A stretch of 64,000 bases of DNA, from positions 43,201-107,200 of the forward strand of contig CBIHOV010000029.1 in the NCBI GenBank assembly GCA_966211765.1, in the 5' to 3' direction. Both the position numbers and the translations under genes were made by a program. Positions 27,286 through 35,474 of this stretch are shown piece after piece; the first letter of the stretch is position 1; each line of letters opens with the position of its first letter. The DNA comes from Paraflavitalea sp966211765 (GTDB lineage: Bacteria > Bacteroidota > Bacteroidia > Chitinophagales > Chitinophagaceae). The notes under the pieces were generated by a model, which saw nothing but the letters and a program-made list of their open reading frames with translations, was not told the origin of the DNA and ran no database searches.

Positions 27286-28410
27286 ATGGCACTACAAAAA
27301 ATACTCCTGGTCCATTTGTATTCGAATGGTGACTGCCTGTATACTACGGCGCTTGCCAGGCAAATAAAACATGATTTTCCGGGATGTCACTTAACCTGGG
27401 CGGTGGCCAGCTTTTGCCGGAACACAATTGCCAATAATCCCCATGTGGATGAGATCATGGAGGTGAAGACCGTTGACAAGGATGATGTAAAAGCTTTTCT
27501 CCGGTTTAAAAAAGAGATTGAACAAAGAAAAAATGCAGGGGAGTGGGAGCAGGTATTTATAACACAGATACTAGCTGGTAATGAGGCCAATTATGACGGT
27601 TGTATCCGTTCTGCTATATTCAGGGCTTACAAGAGGCCCATTACTGTACCCGTAACGCCTTCCTTACGACTAACTTCGGAAGAGTTGGAAAAAGTGGAGC
27701 GTTTTGCGGCTGACCAGCGCTTGTCGTCTTACAGGCAGGTCATTTTGTTTGAGTTTGCGCCCCAAAGTGGTCAATCCAGGATCACCCGCGAACTGGCCAT
27801 GGAAATAGCAGAGGAATTGGTAGCGCAACCCGGTGTGGCGGTGATATTGTCTTCAGCATTTAAGATCAACCATCCCAATCCCGCCATTATTGATGGCAGT
27901 ATTCTTTCTTTCAGGGAGACAGCCGGATGCACCCATCACTGTACTTTATTGCTGGGTTGTTCCAGTGGTATTACCTGGATGAGCACATCGGATGCGGCAA
28001 AGCGGCTTCCGATGGTCCAATTGCTGAACCCATGGACCAGGTGGGTAAATCCTATTTCACGCGACTTTGAGCGTTTCGGGATCTCAACTGACGGGCTTAT
28101 TGAACTCATTGATTTTAATAAAGAAAAAGTGGTGGCCTGTGTAAAGGAAGCGATGGATAACTTCAATAAAGCGAAGAACGATTACCATCAGGCGATACCC
28201 CTTCATTTCCGCACCAGCAGGTATATTGTTTATAACCTGCTGTGTTATGTAAACTTTTCTGCTATTCTAAAGCATATAAAAATAAACAGGCAGGTATATG
28301 GTAACAACCTGCATTTCTTTTACGAAGTGGCCATGGGCTTTGTAATATTCCCCTTCAGACTTATAGGTAATACTTTTACAAAGAAGATACGTCCGCGGTT
28401 GTCTAAATAG
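27286..28410 (+). CDS. GT9-like glycosyltransferase (heptosyltransferase fold)
   Basis: 374 residues. The start ILLVHLYSNGDCLYTTALARQIKHDFPG is the pattern of ADP-heptose:LPS heptosyltransferases (GT9), in which the first loop follows a G-D. The mid-region FEFAPQSGQSRITRELAMEIAEEL is the nucleotide-binding half. The C-terminal 60 residues are basic and hydrophobic (VMGFVIFPFRLIGNTF-like) and could attach the protein to the inner membrane. It is the last gene of the operon, converging on the GT2 gene 28 bp away. The sugar donor is unknown. Confidence 0.75.
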   Translation: MALQKILLVHLYSNGDCLYTTALARQIKHDFPGCHLTWAVASFCRNTIANNPHVDEIMEVKTVDKDDVKAFLRFKKEIEQRKNAGEWEQVFITQILAGNEANYDGCIRSAIFRAYKRPITVPVTPSLRLTSEELEKVERFAADQRLSSYRQVILFEFAPQSGQSRITRELAMEIAEELVAQPGVAVILSSAFKINHPNPAIIDGSILSFRETAGCTHHCTLLLGCSSGITWMSTSDAAKRLPMVQLLNPWTRWVNPISRDFERFGISTDGLIELIDFNKEKVVACVKEAMDNFNKAKNDYHQAIPLHFRTSRYIVYNLLCYVNFSAILKHIKINRQVYGNNLHFFYEVAMGFVIFPFRLIGNTFTKKIRPRLSK

Positions 28411-28438
28411 CTTCTCTTTTCCTGTGTGGGAGATATTG

Positions 28439-29221
28439 TTATAAATTCTCCAACTTTAGCCAGACTTTCAGTTTGTACAACCCTTTGCCAATAGGGGAGC
28501 GCAATAAGTGATACAGGCCTTTTAACCGCATTTGCCAAAGGCTGTGCAGTAGGGAATGACCAAAATATTTCCTGTATACCTGGCTGGTTTCTTTTAGTGA
28601 CCGCAAATACTGGGTGGAGCTTATTCCTTGGGGGTCATAGCGTACAATAGCTTCCGGCAGGAAGTAAAAAGGTTCATTTCTTATCCTGATCAGGAAGTCA
28701 TAGTCCATGGGTATTTTCAGACTCGTGTCAAACATGCCATGTTTCTCAAACAGTTGTTTTCTTACATACATGGTTTGGTGAGAAATACTTCTCATTCCCC
28801 GGTAGACCTTTGATGGTTCAAAGGGCTTGCCTATGATGACATCCTGGCCGGCCCGTTGAACCATGTATTTTGCATGTAGCCATTGCGCTTGTGGGTTCTG
28901 AGCAAAGGCATCTATTACTTTTTGCAAGGAATGTACATCATAAAAGGTATCGCCTGCATTCAACATGACCAGGATATTGCCTTTGGAATGCTTTATGCCT
29001 TTATTAAAAGCGTCGCTGATCCCATTATCCCGCTCATTGATCCAGTGTCGATATTCGGGTTGTAGCCTTTGGTTAAGGTAGTCCTTTATATGCGACTCTG
29101 TTGATCCATCTATTATCAAATGCTCGAATGGTGGAGCAGTTTGTTGCTCTATCGACAAACAAGTATCTGTTAACTCCTGCAGGTTATTGAAGCAAATAGT
29201 TATAATACTGATCCTATCCAT
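28439..29221 (-). CDS. Family 2 glycosyltransferase (WcaA-like)
   Basis: 260 residues, GT-A fold. The start ISIITICFNNLQELTDTCLSI and the segment FEHLIIDGSTE are typical of GT2 enzymes. The metal-binding region is MLNAGDTFYD, a variant of DxD common in colanic-acid-type GT2 proteins. The absence of membrane helices suggests a cytoplasmic enzyme acting on a lipid-linked acceptor. It is 32 bp downstream of the YfhO-like gene on the same strand, so the two may be co-transcribed. Confidence 0.88.
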   Translation of the reverse strand: MDRISIITICFNNLQELTDTCLSIEQQTAPPFEHLIIDGSTESHIKDYLNQRLQPEYRHWINERDNGISDAFNKGIKHSKGNILVMLNAGDTFYDVHSLQKVIDAFAQNPQAQWLHAKYMVQRAGQDVIIGKPFEPSKVYRGMRSISHQTMYVRKQLFEKHGMFDTSLKIPMDYDFLIRIRNEPFYFLPEAIVRYDPQGISSTQYLRSLKETSQVYRKYFGHSLLHSLWQMRLKGLYHLLRSPIGKGLYKLKVWLKLENL

Positions 29222-29253
29222 ATTATCTATGGTCTCTGCCTGGTGTTCGTGGT

Positions 29254-31785
29254 TTATTTATTTTTCTTCCATAACCAGGCTACCCCGGCAATGATGCAAA
29301 GAATAGAAATAATTCCGGCAATCAATGATATCTGGTTACCAGTATAGTACTTTTCTGGTTCAAAGCGGAATTCAATGGCATGCTTACCGGCTGGTACGGG
29401 CAATCCCCTAAGTGCGTAATTTACTTTTACTATAGGCAATTGCTTTCCATCAATAAATGCTTTCCAACCGCCTGGATAATATATTTCGCTGAAAACCGCA
29501 AACTGATTAGTGCTGGCGTTGAACTCATAGGTGATCTGATCATTCAGGTTTTGGACCAACCTGATCGATGCTGCAGAATCAAATTGAGGCGCAAAAGGCA
29601 CTTTTGATTGTTCGCGTTTATCAATGATAACGGTATCTTTTGGATTGAAGGTATCCAGCGCGCTCATTTCCTCATCAGCATTATTGACATACTTGATGGT
29701 CTTCACCAGCCAGCAGGGGCCCAGGGCATCAGGATTTAACTGGGCAATAGGTTGTCTGTCCTGCGGATTATTGACAATAAAGTATTTTGTATTCAACATG
29801 TTATAAGCCTGCATATTGCCCCTGGTGAGCTGTCGCTGCATCAGGTCATCATACAGTGCCAGGCGTGCAGGGTGCTGTCCCCCCACTGAATTGTGAAAAT
29901 AGGAAGCCCTGGAATCCAGGAAAGGATTTCCACCTGTTTGGTCCAATACCCGGAAATAGCCGGTATCCTGTTTTATTTGCAGATCAGCTCTGTTGGCAAC
30001 GAGCTCCGTAGCCTCTTCGGCAGGGTGGAAGTTTTTATGTGTCAGGTACCTCAGGTCTACGCCCAGTAGGTCAATGGCCGTCAAAACCACCAGACCCATC
30101 ACCACTATTTGGGATGAGATATTCTTCTTTTGGTAGTAAGCCAGCAATCCTGCTGCCAGTAAGATAAAGATGGCTGAACGCAGCAGATCGCCGCCATACA
30201 GGGAACGACGATCGTCCTTTAAAGCATTAATAACCGATCTGCCAAAGGAATTGGCCTCTTGTTGCATTTCCGGAGTGGGCTGTTTTCCCTGAGCCATTTG
30301 TTGCAGCATGCCGCCTGAAAGATTTTCCGCAATCGCGTTATCATTAGGGCCTTTATAATCAATGGAAAAATACATGGCGATCAACACGGCAAACAAGCCT
30401 CCTGTAATGTAGAGGGATTGTTTGAATTTCTTCCAGCGCACTGTGGGATCATAATTTCCATTTAACAATTCGTTCAAACCCAGTGCAGCCAGTAATGGAA
30501 TTGTTAACTGTGGGATGATCAAAGCAATTGAAGGTGCTCTGAATTTGTTGTAGTAAGGCAGGTGATCGAATAAAAAGTAATTGAGTGCCTTAAAATTACT
30601 TCCCCAGGCCAGCAATATCCCTAAAATGGTAGCAGCAATGATCCAGCCTAAATGCCATTGCCTGTAGAATACCAGGCCTACGATGAACAGGAAACAAATA
30701 ATGGCCCCCAGGTATACCGAACCAGAAGTGCTGGGTTGGGCTCCCCAATAAGGAGAATATTGCTTGGCAAATTCATTGGCCTGATCCTCCGGCATACCGG
30801 TCTTTTCGGCAAATACCTGGGCTACTTTTGAATTGTCGCCTATTTCATTCACATATTGATTGTCGATCACATTCGGTGAACTACCTCCATATATACGTGG
30901 AACGATAAAAGTTAATGTTTCAGGAATGCCATAACTCCATGTAAAGGCATAGTCTTTATCCAGCCCGCCCTGGGATTTATTGCTTTTATCAAGTGGCGTT
31001 AATTCAGACCGGCCACCGCGCATGGTCTCTTTTACATATTCGGAGGTGGGCAACAACATCTTCGCATAAGAAGCAGCGCCGAGTGCTATAGCGAGTACTG
31101 ATAAACCTATGCTGATGAAGAATGGCTTAAACTCTTTTTCCCGTATTGTTTTGATCAAATAGGCAAGGCCGAGGAAGCCGGCAATTAAAAACGTGTAATA
31201 CAATACCTGTACGTGGTTTTGGTAGAACATGCAGGTGGTGGCAACCATGGTAATTAGAAATCCCAGAATATACTTTCGTTGTGAAAGTAATACGAGGCCG
31301 GCTAATATAGCCGGGGCATAGGCCATTGATGTAAACTTACTTATGTGCCCTACAGCAACAATAACAACACTATAAGACGCAAAAGCATATCCCAGCCCAC
31401 CCAAAATACCTATCCAGCTTCTCGTGCCCATTACGAGGCACAACAGGTAAAGGCTAAGGCAGGAAAGGAAAAAGTATCCTGCCGGCATAGGAAGAAATAG
31501 AGTAAATATCTTATCCAGGTGACCAACTGTGATATTGTACTTCGAATCAAATGCTATCTGGTAGGCAGGCATACCGCTGAGCATGCTATTACTCCATAAT
31601 GGAAAATGACCATGTTTTTCCTTGAATTCAAATGACTGCTGGGACATGGCCTTCCAGCCCACAGCATCGTGCCCACCTAATACTTCTCCTTTAAAAACAG
31701 GTAAGCAATACACACAGGATATTACAAAAAAAATAGCTATTGCTATTACATGTGGCGTTAGCCTTTGCCAGAGCGTTTTGTTCAT
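29254..31785 (-). CDS. YfhO-family multi-spanning membrane protein
   Basis: 843 residues with about 13-14 hydrophobic segments and a C-terminal periplasmic beta-rich region before a last helix. The N-terminal extracytoplasmic loop has PLWSNSMLSGMPAYQ, the family signature, and the late segment YYPGGWKAFIDGK is also typical. YfhO proteins are GT-C-fold membrane proteins linked to glycosylation of envelope polymers, and lipoteichoic acid in Firmicutes. In Bacteroidota their acceptor is unknown. It sits among glycan genes. A promoter-proximal 17-mer is shared with the GT4 gene upstream. Confidence 0.88.
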   Translation of the reverse strand: MNKTLWQRLTPHVIAIAIFFVISCVYCLPVFKGEVLGGHDAVGWKAMSQQSFEFKEKHGHFPLWSNSMLSGMPAYQIAFDSKYNITVGHLDKIFTLFLPMPAGYFFLSCLSLYLLCLVMGTRSWIGILGGLGYAFASYSVVIVAVGHISKFTSMAYAPAILAGLVLLSQRKYILGFLITMVATTCMFYQNHVQVLYYTFLIAGFLGLAYLIKTIREKEFKPFFISIGLSVLAIALGAASYAKMLLPTSEYVKETMRGGRSELTPLDKSNKSQGGLDKDYAFTWSYGIPETLTFIVPRIYGGSSPNVIDNQYVNEIGDNSKVAQVFAEKTGMPEDQANEFAKQYSPYWGAQPSTSGSVYLGAIICFLFIVGLVFYRQWHLGWIIAATILGILLAWGSNFKALNYFLFDHLPYYNKFRAPSIALIIPQLTIPLLAALGLNELLNGNYDPTVRWKKFKQSLYITGGLFAVLIAMYFSIDYKGPNDNAIAENLSGGMLQQMAQGKQPTPEMQQEANSFGRSVINALKDDRRSLYGGDLLRSAIFILLAAGLLAYYQKKNISSQIVVMGLVVLTAIDLLGVDLRYLTHKNFHPAEEATELVANRADLQIKQDTGYFRVLDQTGGNPFLDSRASYFHNSVGGQHPARLALYDDLMQRQLTRGNMQAYNMLNTKYFIVNNPQDRQPIAQLNPDALGPCWLVKTIKYVNNADEEMSALDTFNPKDTVIIDKREQSKVPFAPQFDSAASIRLVQNLNDQITYEFNASTNQFAVFSEIYYPGGWKAFIDGKQLPIVKVNYALRGLPVPAGKHAIEFRFEPEKYYTGNQISLIAGIISILCIIAGVAWLWKKNK

Positions 31786-31887
31786 GTTGTTTCAGTTAAC
31801 AGAAGGGCAAAATAATGCAATTTTTATAGCAACCGGGCAATAATTTATCCCATGTGGGGGATTGCTGGTTGATCTACCGGGGAACTG

Positions 31888-32997
31888 TTATTTCATACCT
31901 ATAAACAGGGCTGCTTTTTGTGCAATATGCCCCCAATAAAAATGCTGAAAGTAAATGTCCGGTATACTGGCCTCGTATTGGGCGGCTTTTACCACTGCCT
32001 GGGCAAATCCTGTGAGCTGGTCATCGGTGATGGCCAGTTTACCATTACAAAGAGAAGGGTCCACACCGATAGCGCCATTATAGGTGGATACGGCATTCAT
32101 ATTATGGCCCAATGCCTCTACCAGCTTGGTCTTGATGCCACCGCCTTCAACTACGGGATTAAGGAAAACATCGGTCCCTATAAAGTACAGTGAGATATCG
32201 GGAACAAAACCTGCAAACCGGATATTGGGGTATGGTTGATTGCTAAATGCTGCAGGAATATCTTTTCCGCAGATCAGGATGGTATATTCAAAATCGGCGA
32301 TACCCTGCAAAGCTGGATTGATCTGGTTGATGATATGCTTCAGGCCATTGAGGTTGGGTAAATAATTGAATGACCCATTGAACAGCAAAAGGCGGTGATG
32401 CGCCGGAATCTGGTGTTGCTGCAGGAGGGTATTCCTGGCAGCCTGCTTTTCGGCAGGGGTGGGGGGCGTTTCCCATTCGATGCCATAGGTGGTGGTGAGG
32501 CATTTTTGAGCAGCAAGGCCGAAATGCCGGATGGCATAGTTCCGGTCATCATCCTGTTTGAAAAAGCTGTGATCGGCCTGCCGGTGCACCCACTTTTCGT
32601 ACAACCACAGTCCCTTCCACCACCATTTGCCCAGTGTTTTCCAACGCAGGCCCTCGATATTGTGGGAATGTACGATGAGCTTTACACCGGTAAACCATTT
32701 CAGCATCACCGCCAGCCAGCCATAATATGGATGTTCCAGCTCAAGGTGGGTGATCTGGTGCTCTTTGATGAGCTTTTTCAGCGTAAAGAAATAAGTGGGA
32801 TTGGCGTAGCGTGCAGGAGATTCGGACAGCAGGTTCAGTACTTCATATCCTTCGGCGGCTGCGGGCTGGTTACTTCGGGTAGTCACACAAACAAGTGTTA
32901 CATACCGGCTGAAATACTTATAGAATAGCGCAATATCCTTTTGGCCACCGGTTTTAGCCGGTAAAATATTATACGATACCAGGCCCAGCACTTTCAT
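31888..32997 (-). CDS. Family 4 glycosyltransferase
   Basis: 369 residues from the ATG at 32997; the TTG at 33027 would add ten residues before the natural MKVLGLVSYNILPAKTGGQ start. The N-terminal GGQ loop (residues about 17-19) and the C-terminal segment VVEGGGIKTKLVEALGHN, where GT4 enzymes bind the nucleotide diphosphate, identify the family. HSHNIEGLRW is typical of GT4 members in polysaccharide loci. It is likely a cytoplasmic retaining glycosyltransferase. It stands alone, 102 bp before the YfhO gene, and is divergent from a small membrane-protein gene. Confidence 0.85.
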   Translation of the reverse strand: MKVLGLVSYNILPAKTGGQKDIALFYKYFSRYVTLVCVTTRSNQPAAAEGYEVLNLLSESPARYANPTYFFTLKKLIKEHQITHLELEHPYYGWLAVMLKWFTGVKLIVHSHNIEGLRWKTLGKWWWKGLWLYEKWVHRQADHSFFKQDDDRNYAIRHFGLAAQKCLTTTYGIEWETPPTPAEKQAARNTLLQQHQIPAHHRLLLFNGSFNYLPNLNGLKHIINQINPALQGIADFEYTILICGKDIPAAFSNQPYPNIRFAGFVPDISLYFIGTDVFLNPVVEGGGIKTKLVEALGHNMNAVSTYNGAIGVDPSLCNGKLAITDDQLTGFAQAVVKAAQYEASIPDIYFQHFYWGHIAQKAALFIGMK

Positions 32998-33056
32998 CAA
33001 AGGGTCACATTTTTTACAGTTGGACAAAATAATGCAATTTTACACCAACTTGATCT

Positions 33057-33338
33057 ATGCGGAAACTATTATTTTTCTCCCGGGTAGCCTTTATTTGCAA
33101 CATCTGTTTTTTACTTACCTGGCTGATGCGGTACCTGCCGCCTATGCAGCAGGGCCATATCGGTTCAACAGTTGTCATATTAGGTATAGGTCTTTCCGTG
33201 ATATTGAATGTGATCATTAATTTTTTTATTATTGTATTCCTAATGCAGAAAAAGCCGGTAAGGGACCATGTGCCCGTATGGCTCATCATTGCCAATGTAT
33301 TATTTATGATCGCTCAACTAATTCTTTTGATTAAATGA
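33057..33338 (+). CDS. Small three-helix membrane protein, translationally coupled to queuosine transporter
   Basis: 93 residues with three hydrophobic helices (about 8-26, 38-62 and 74-92) and a short basic loop (QKKPVRDH). I recognise no family. The stop overlaps the next ATG by 4 bp (ATGA), so the two proteins are probably made together. It may be a partner or accessory subunit of the YhhQ-type transporter, but that is inference from position only. Confidence 0.75.
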   Translation: MRKLLFFSRVAFICNICFLLTWLMRYLPPMQQGHIGSTVVILGIGLSVILNVIINFFIIVFLMQKKPVRDHVPVWLIIANVLFMIAQLILLIK

Positions 33339-34111
33339 TCCATAATATAATTAAAGACAAGCCCACCCGCCTGTTCATCATACTGGGGGGCTTTTTTATT
33401 GCCAATGCCATCGTAGCGGAAGTAACGGGTGTAAAGGTCTTCTCCCTGGAGGATACCTTGGGTTTGCCCAAAGCCAGCATTGACCTGCTGGGTGAGAAAG
33501 GGCTTTCCTTCAGCCTTACCGTAGGTGTTATTCCCTGGCCGGTGATCTTTGTAATGACGGATATTATCAATGAGTATTATGGTGTGCGGGGGGTGAGGTT
33601 CCTTTCTATACTTACTGTAGCCCTGATAGCTTTTGCCTTTATTGTTTTTTACCTGGGTATCCATACGGTGCCCGATGGTGGTTGGCGGTACCGCGGGCTT
33701 TCACCAGGTGTTACCGATCAGCAGGCCGCCTATGTGCAGGTGTTGGGGCAGGGAATGAATATCATTATCGGATCTATTACGGCTTTCCTGCTGGGGCAAT
33801 TGCTGGATGCCATGATTTTTAAGAAGATCAAGAAAATAACCGGCGAAAAAGCCATCTGGATGCGGGCTACCATCAGTACCCTGGCTTCACAGTTTATAGA
33901 CAGCATTGTGGTCACCTTCGTAGCTTTCTACCTGTTCCGCGACTTCAGTCTGGCTACGGTAACTGCCTGGGCCCTTACCGCCTACATGTATAAATTCCTG
34001 GTGGCTGTACTCATGACGCCCGTTATTTACCTGGTGCATGGCGTCATTGAGCGATACCTGGGGCATGACCTTGCTAAGAATATGAAAGAAGCAGCTATGC
34101 GGGATAAATAG
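33335..34111 (+). CDS. yhhQ: Queuosine precursor transporter (YhhQ/VUT family)
   Basis: 258 residues with about six membrane helices. The family pattern is visible in FFIANAIVAEVTGVK, in VIFVMTDIINEYYG and in the C-terminal LASQFIDSIVVTFVAF. Family members import queuine or preQ0/preQ1 for tRNA queuosine synthesis. Compared with E. coli YhhQ (about 220 residues) it has an insertion after helix 3 (about 108-130, with the WRYRGLSPGVTD stretch) that is common in this phylum. It is coupled to the upstream small membrane protein. Confidence 0.88.
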   Translation: MIHNIIKDKPTRLFIILGGFFIANAIVAEVTGVKVFSLEDTLGLPKASIDLLGEKGLSFSLTVGVIPWPVIFVMTDIINEYYGVRGVRFLSILTVALIAFAFIVFYLGIHTVPDGGWRYRGLSPGVTDQQAAYVQVLGQGMNIIIGSITAFLLGQLLDAMIFKKIKKITGEKAIWMRATISTLASQFIDSIVVTFVAFYLFRDFSLATVTAWALTAYMYKFLVAVLMTPVIYLVHGVIERYLGHDLAKNMKEAAMRDK

Positions 34112-34112
34112 G

Positions 34113-34616
34113 TCACAACTTCTTTTCCATTACATAATCGTTCATGTAATAATCATGGCCGATGTCTATATCCTCTTCTTTGGTGACCAGGAAGCCCAGC
34201 TTCTCATAGAACTGCCTGGCCTTGTTGTGGCGGTTCACATTCCGCCGCAAGGTAGTGGCTTCCGGAATGGGGAGTTGATCAATGATAAAATCGACCAGGG
34301 TTTTCCCAATGCCTTTTCCCTGAGTTTTGGGGTGTACATATAATTTGTGCAGCTTATATACGCCGGTTTCCTTTAAGGGAGAATAAGAGGCAAAACCAAC
34401 TGGTTCTTCATCCAGTTCGGCCAACAGGAACACATGCTTGTGCCTCACCATTTGCTGTTGCAGTGAATCCGGGCTATAGATGAGGTCCATCATATACTGG
34501 AGTTGTTCTGCAGGAAGGATGGATCCGTAAGTGCCGGGCCAGATCTGTTGGGCGAGAAATCCAATTGTTGCCAGATCATCAATCTCCGCCTGGCGGATTA
34601 TCAATTCATCATTCAT
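34113..34616 (-). CDS. GNAT family N-acetyltransferase
   Basis: 167 residues with the GNAT acetyl-CoA loop QGKGIG at 99-104 in LYVHPKTQGKGIGKTLVDF. The ending RNVNRHNKARQFYEKLGF is the usual motif-B region of small-molecule or spermidine-type acetyltransferases. The substrate is unknown. The ATG at 34616 lies 4 nt after a good TTG-N20-TAGTTTTG promoter, so the mRNA may be leaderless. Its 3' end is 1 bp from the convergent transporter stop. Confidence 0.88.
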   Translation of the reverse strand: MNDELIIRQAEIDDLATIGFLAQQIWPGTYGSILPAEQLQYMMDLIYSPDSLQQQMVRHKHVFLLAELDEEPVGFASYSPLKETGVYKLHKLYVHPKTQGKGIGKTLVDFIIDQLPIPEATTLRRNVNRHNKARQFYEKLGFLVTKEEDIDIGHDYYMNDYVMEKKL

Positions 34617-34620
34617 ATAT

Positions 34621-34651
34621 CAAAACTAAAGTATATCCCTGGGGTTTTCAA
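34621..34651 (-). promoter_or_regulatory. Promoter of the GNAT gene, likely leaderless
   Basis: On the minus strand TTG (34649-34651), a 20-bp spacer and TAGTTTTG (34621-34628) fit the -33/-7 consensus. The box ends 4 nt before the ATG at 34616, so transcription should start at or next to the start codon. The promoter overlaps the last codons of the prsW gene upstream. Confidence 0.6.
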
Positions 34652-35354
34652 AAACCTGTTTCGAAAGCGCCTGGTGCTGGCGTATGGAGCGCAGGGAGAG
34701 CCGGATGGCCATCCAGTAAGAGATCAATGCACCCAGTACCAGGAATGCTTCAGAAACATACCGCGTTACATTCGGATTGTTCTGGAGGAACAGGAAAAAG
34801 TCGAAGCTGCCGTGAAAAAAGACCGCCAGCAATACTCCTTTCCATAAATGGAACGGGGCCCTGTCGGGATCAAATTTGGCCAGTCCGGTATGGTATCCCA
34901 TCAGCACGCCAAAGCAGGCATGGGCTGGTACGGAAAGGAACATACGCAAAATGCCCGTAGCAAAACCATGTTGGAATACATACAATATATTTTCGAGGGT
35001 GGCGAATCCCATACTCACCATTACCGAATAGACAATGCCATCAAATGGTTCATTGAATGCCTTCTGCCGGTAGGAATAAAGGCGCAGGGCCAGGTATTTA
35101 CACCCCTCCTCACTAAAACCCACCAATATGAATGCCCAGATAAAATAATAGCTGATGGAATAAGGTGATATCAGGTGATCCAGTTGGGGTTGGAGGTTCC
35201 TTTGGATCAATGAGGCCGGCACCGTACATACCACCCCCAGCAGAAAGGAGATAAACAGGTTCTCAAAGGGCTCACGGTCATATTTATCCTTGGAATAAAT
35301 ATAAAAAATGATCGCTATACCGGGTGCAAGAGATAATGCTAATAAAGACAGCAT
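34626..35354 (-). CDS. PrsW-family intramembrane metalloprotease
   Basis: 242 residues from the ATG at 35354; the frame extends to a TTG at 35426, but residues before MLSLLALSLAPGIA look untypical. Seven or eight helices carry the PrsW/CAAX-like motifs: EExxK at 82-86 (SEEGCKYLAL), FxxxEN at 117-122, H145 in VPAHACFG and H181 in FFHGSFDF. In Bacillus PrsW cleaves the anti-sigma factor RsiW; the substrate here is unknown and no sigma/anti-sigma pair is near. A TATTTTTG box (35358-35365, minus strand) ends 3 nt upstream of the chosen ATG. Confidence 0.87.
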   Translation of the reverse strand: MLSLLALSLAPGIAIIFYIYSKDKYDREPFENLFISFLLGVVCTVPASLIQRNLQPQLDHLISPYSISYYFIWAFILVGFSEEGCKYLALRLYSYRQKAFNEPFDGIVYSVMVSMGFATLENILYVFQHGFATGILRMFLSVPAHACFGVLMGYHTGLAKFDPDRAPFHLWKGVLLAVFFHGSFDFFLFLQNNPNVTRYVSEAFLVLGALISYWMAIRLSLRSIRQHQALSKQVFENPRDIL

Positions 35355-35474
35355 ACTCAAAAATACGGAACCACTGCCTTTTACCGTGTCAATTTTTTGA
35401 GACTGCTGCACAGAATTCAAACCCAAAAGTCTTAATTTCCCGGATCATAACCCAATACTGCTAATAACCTGCTC

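Noticed and set aside
22850..33027. Horizontally acquired island for the glycan genes
   Set aside because: No integrase, IS, tRNA junction or attachment repeats are seen, and the base composition by eye resembles the flanks. A GC and codon-use scan would be decisive.
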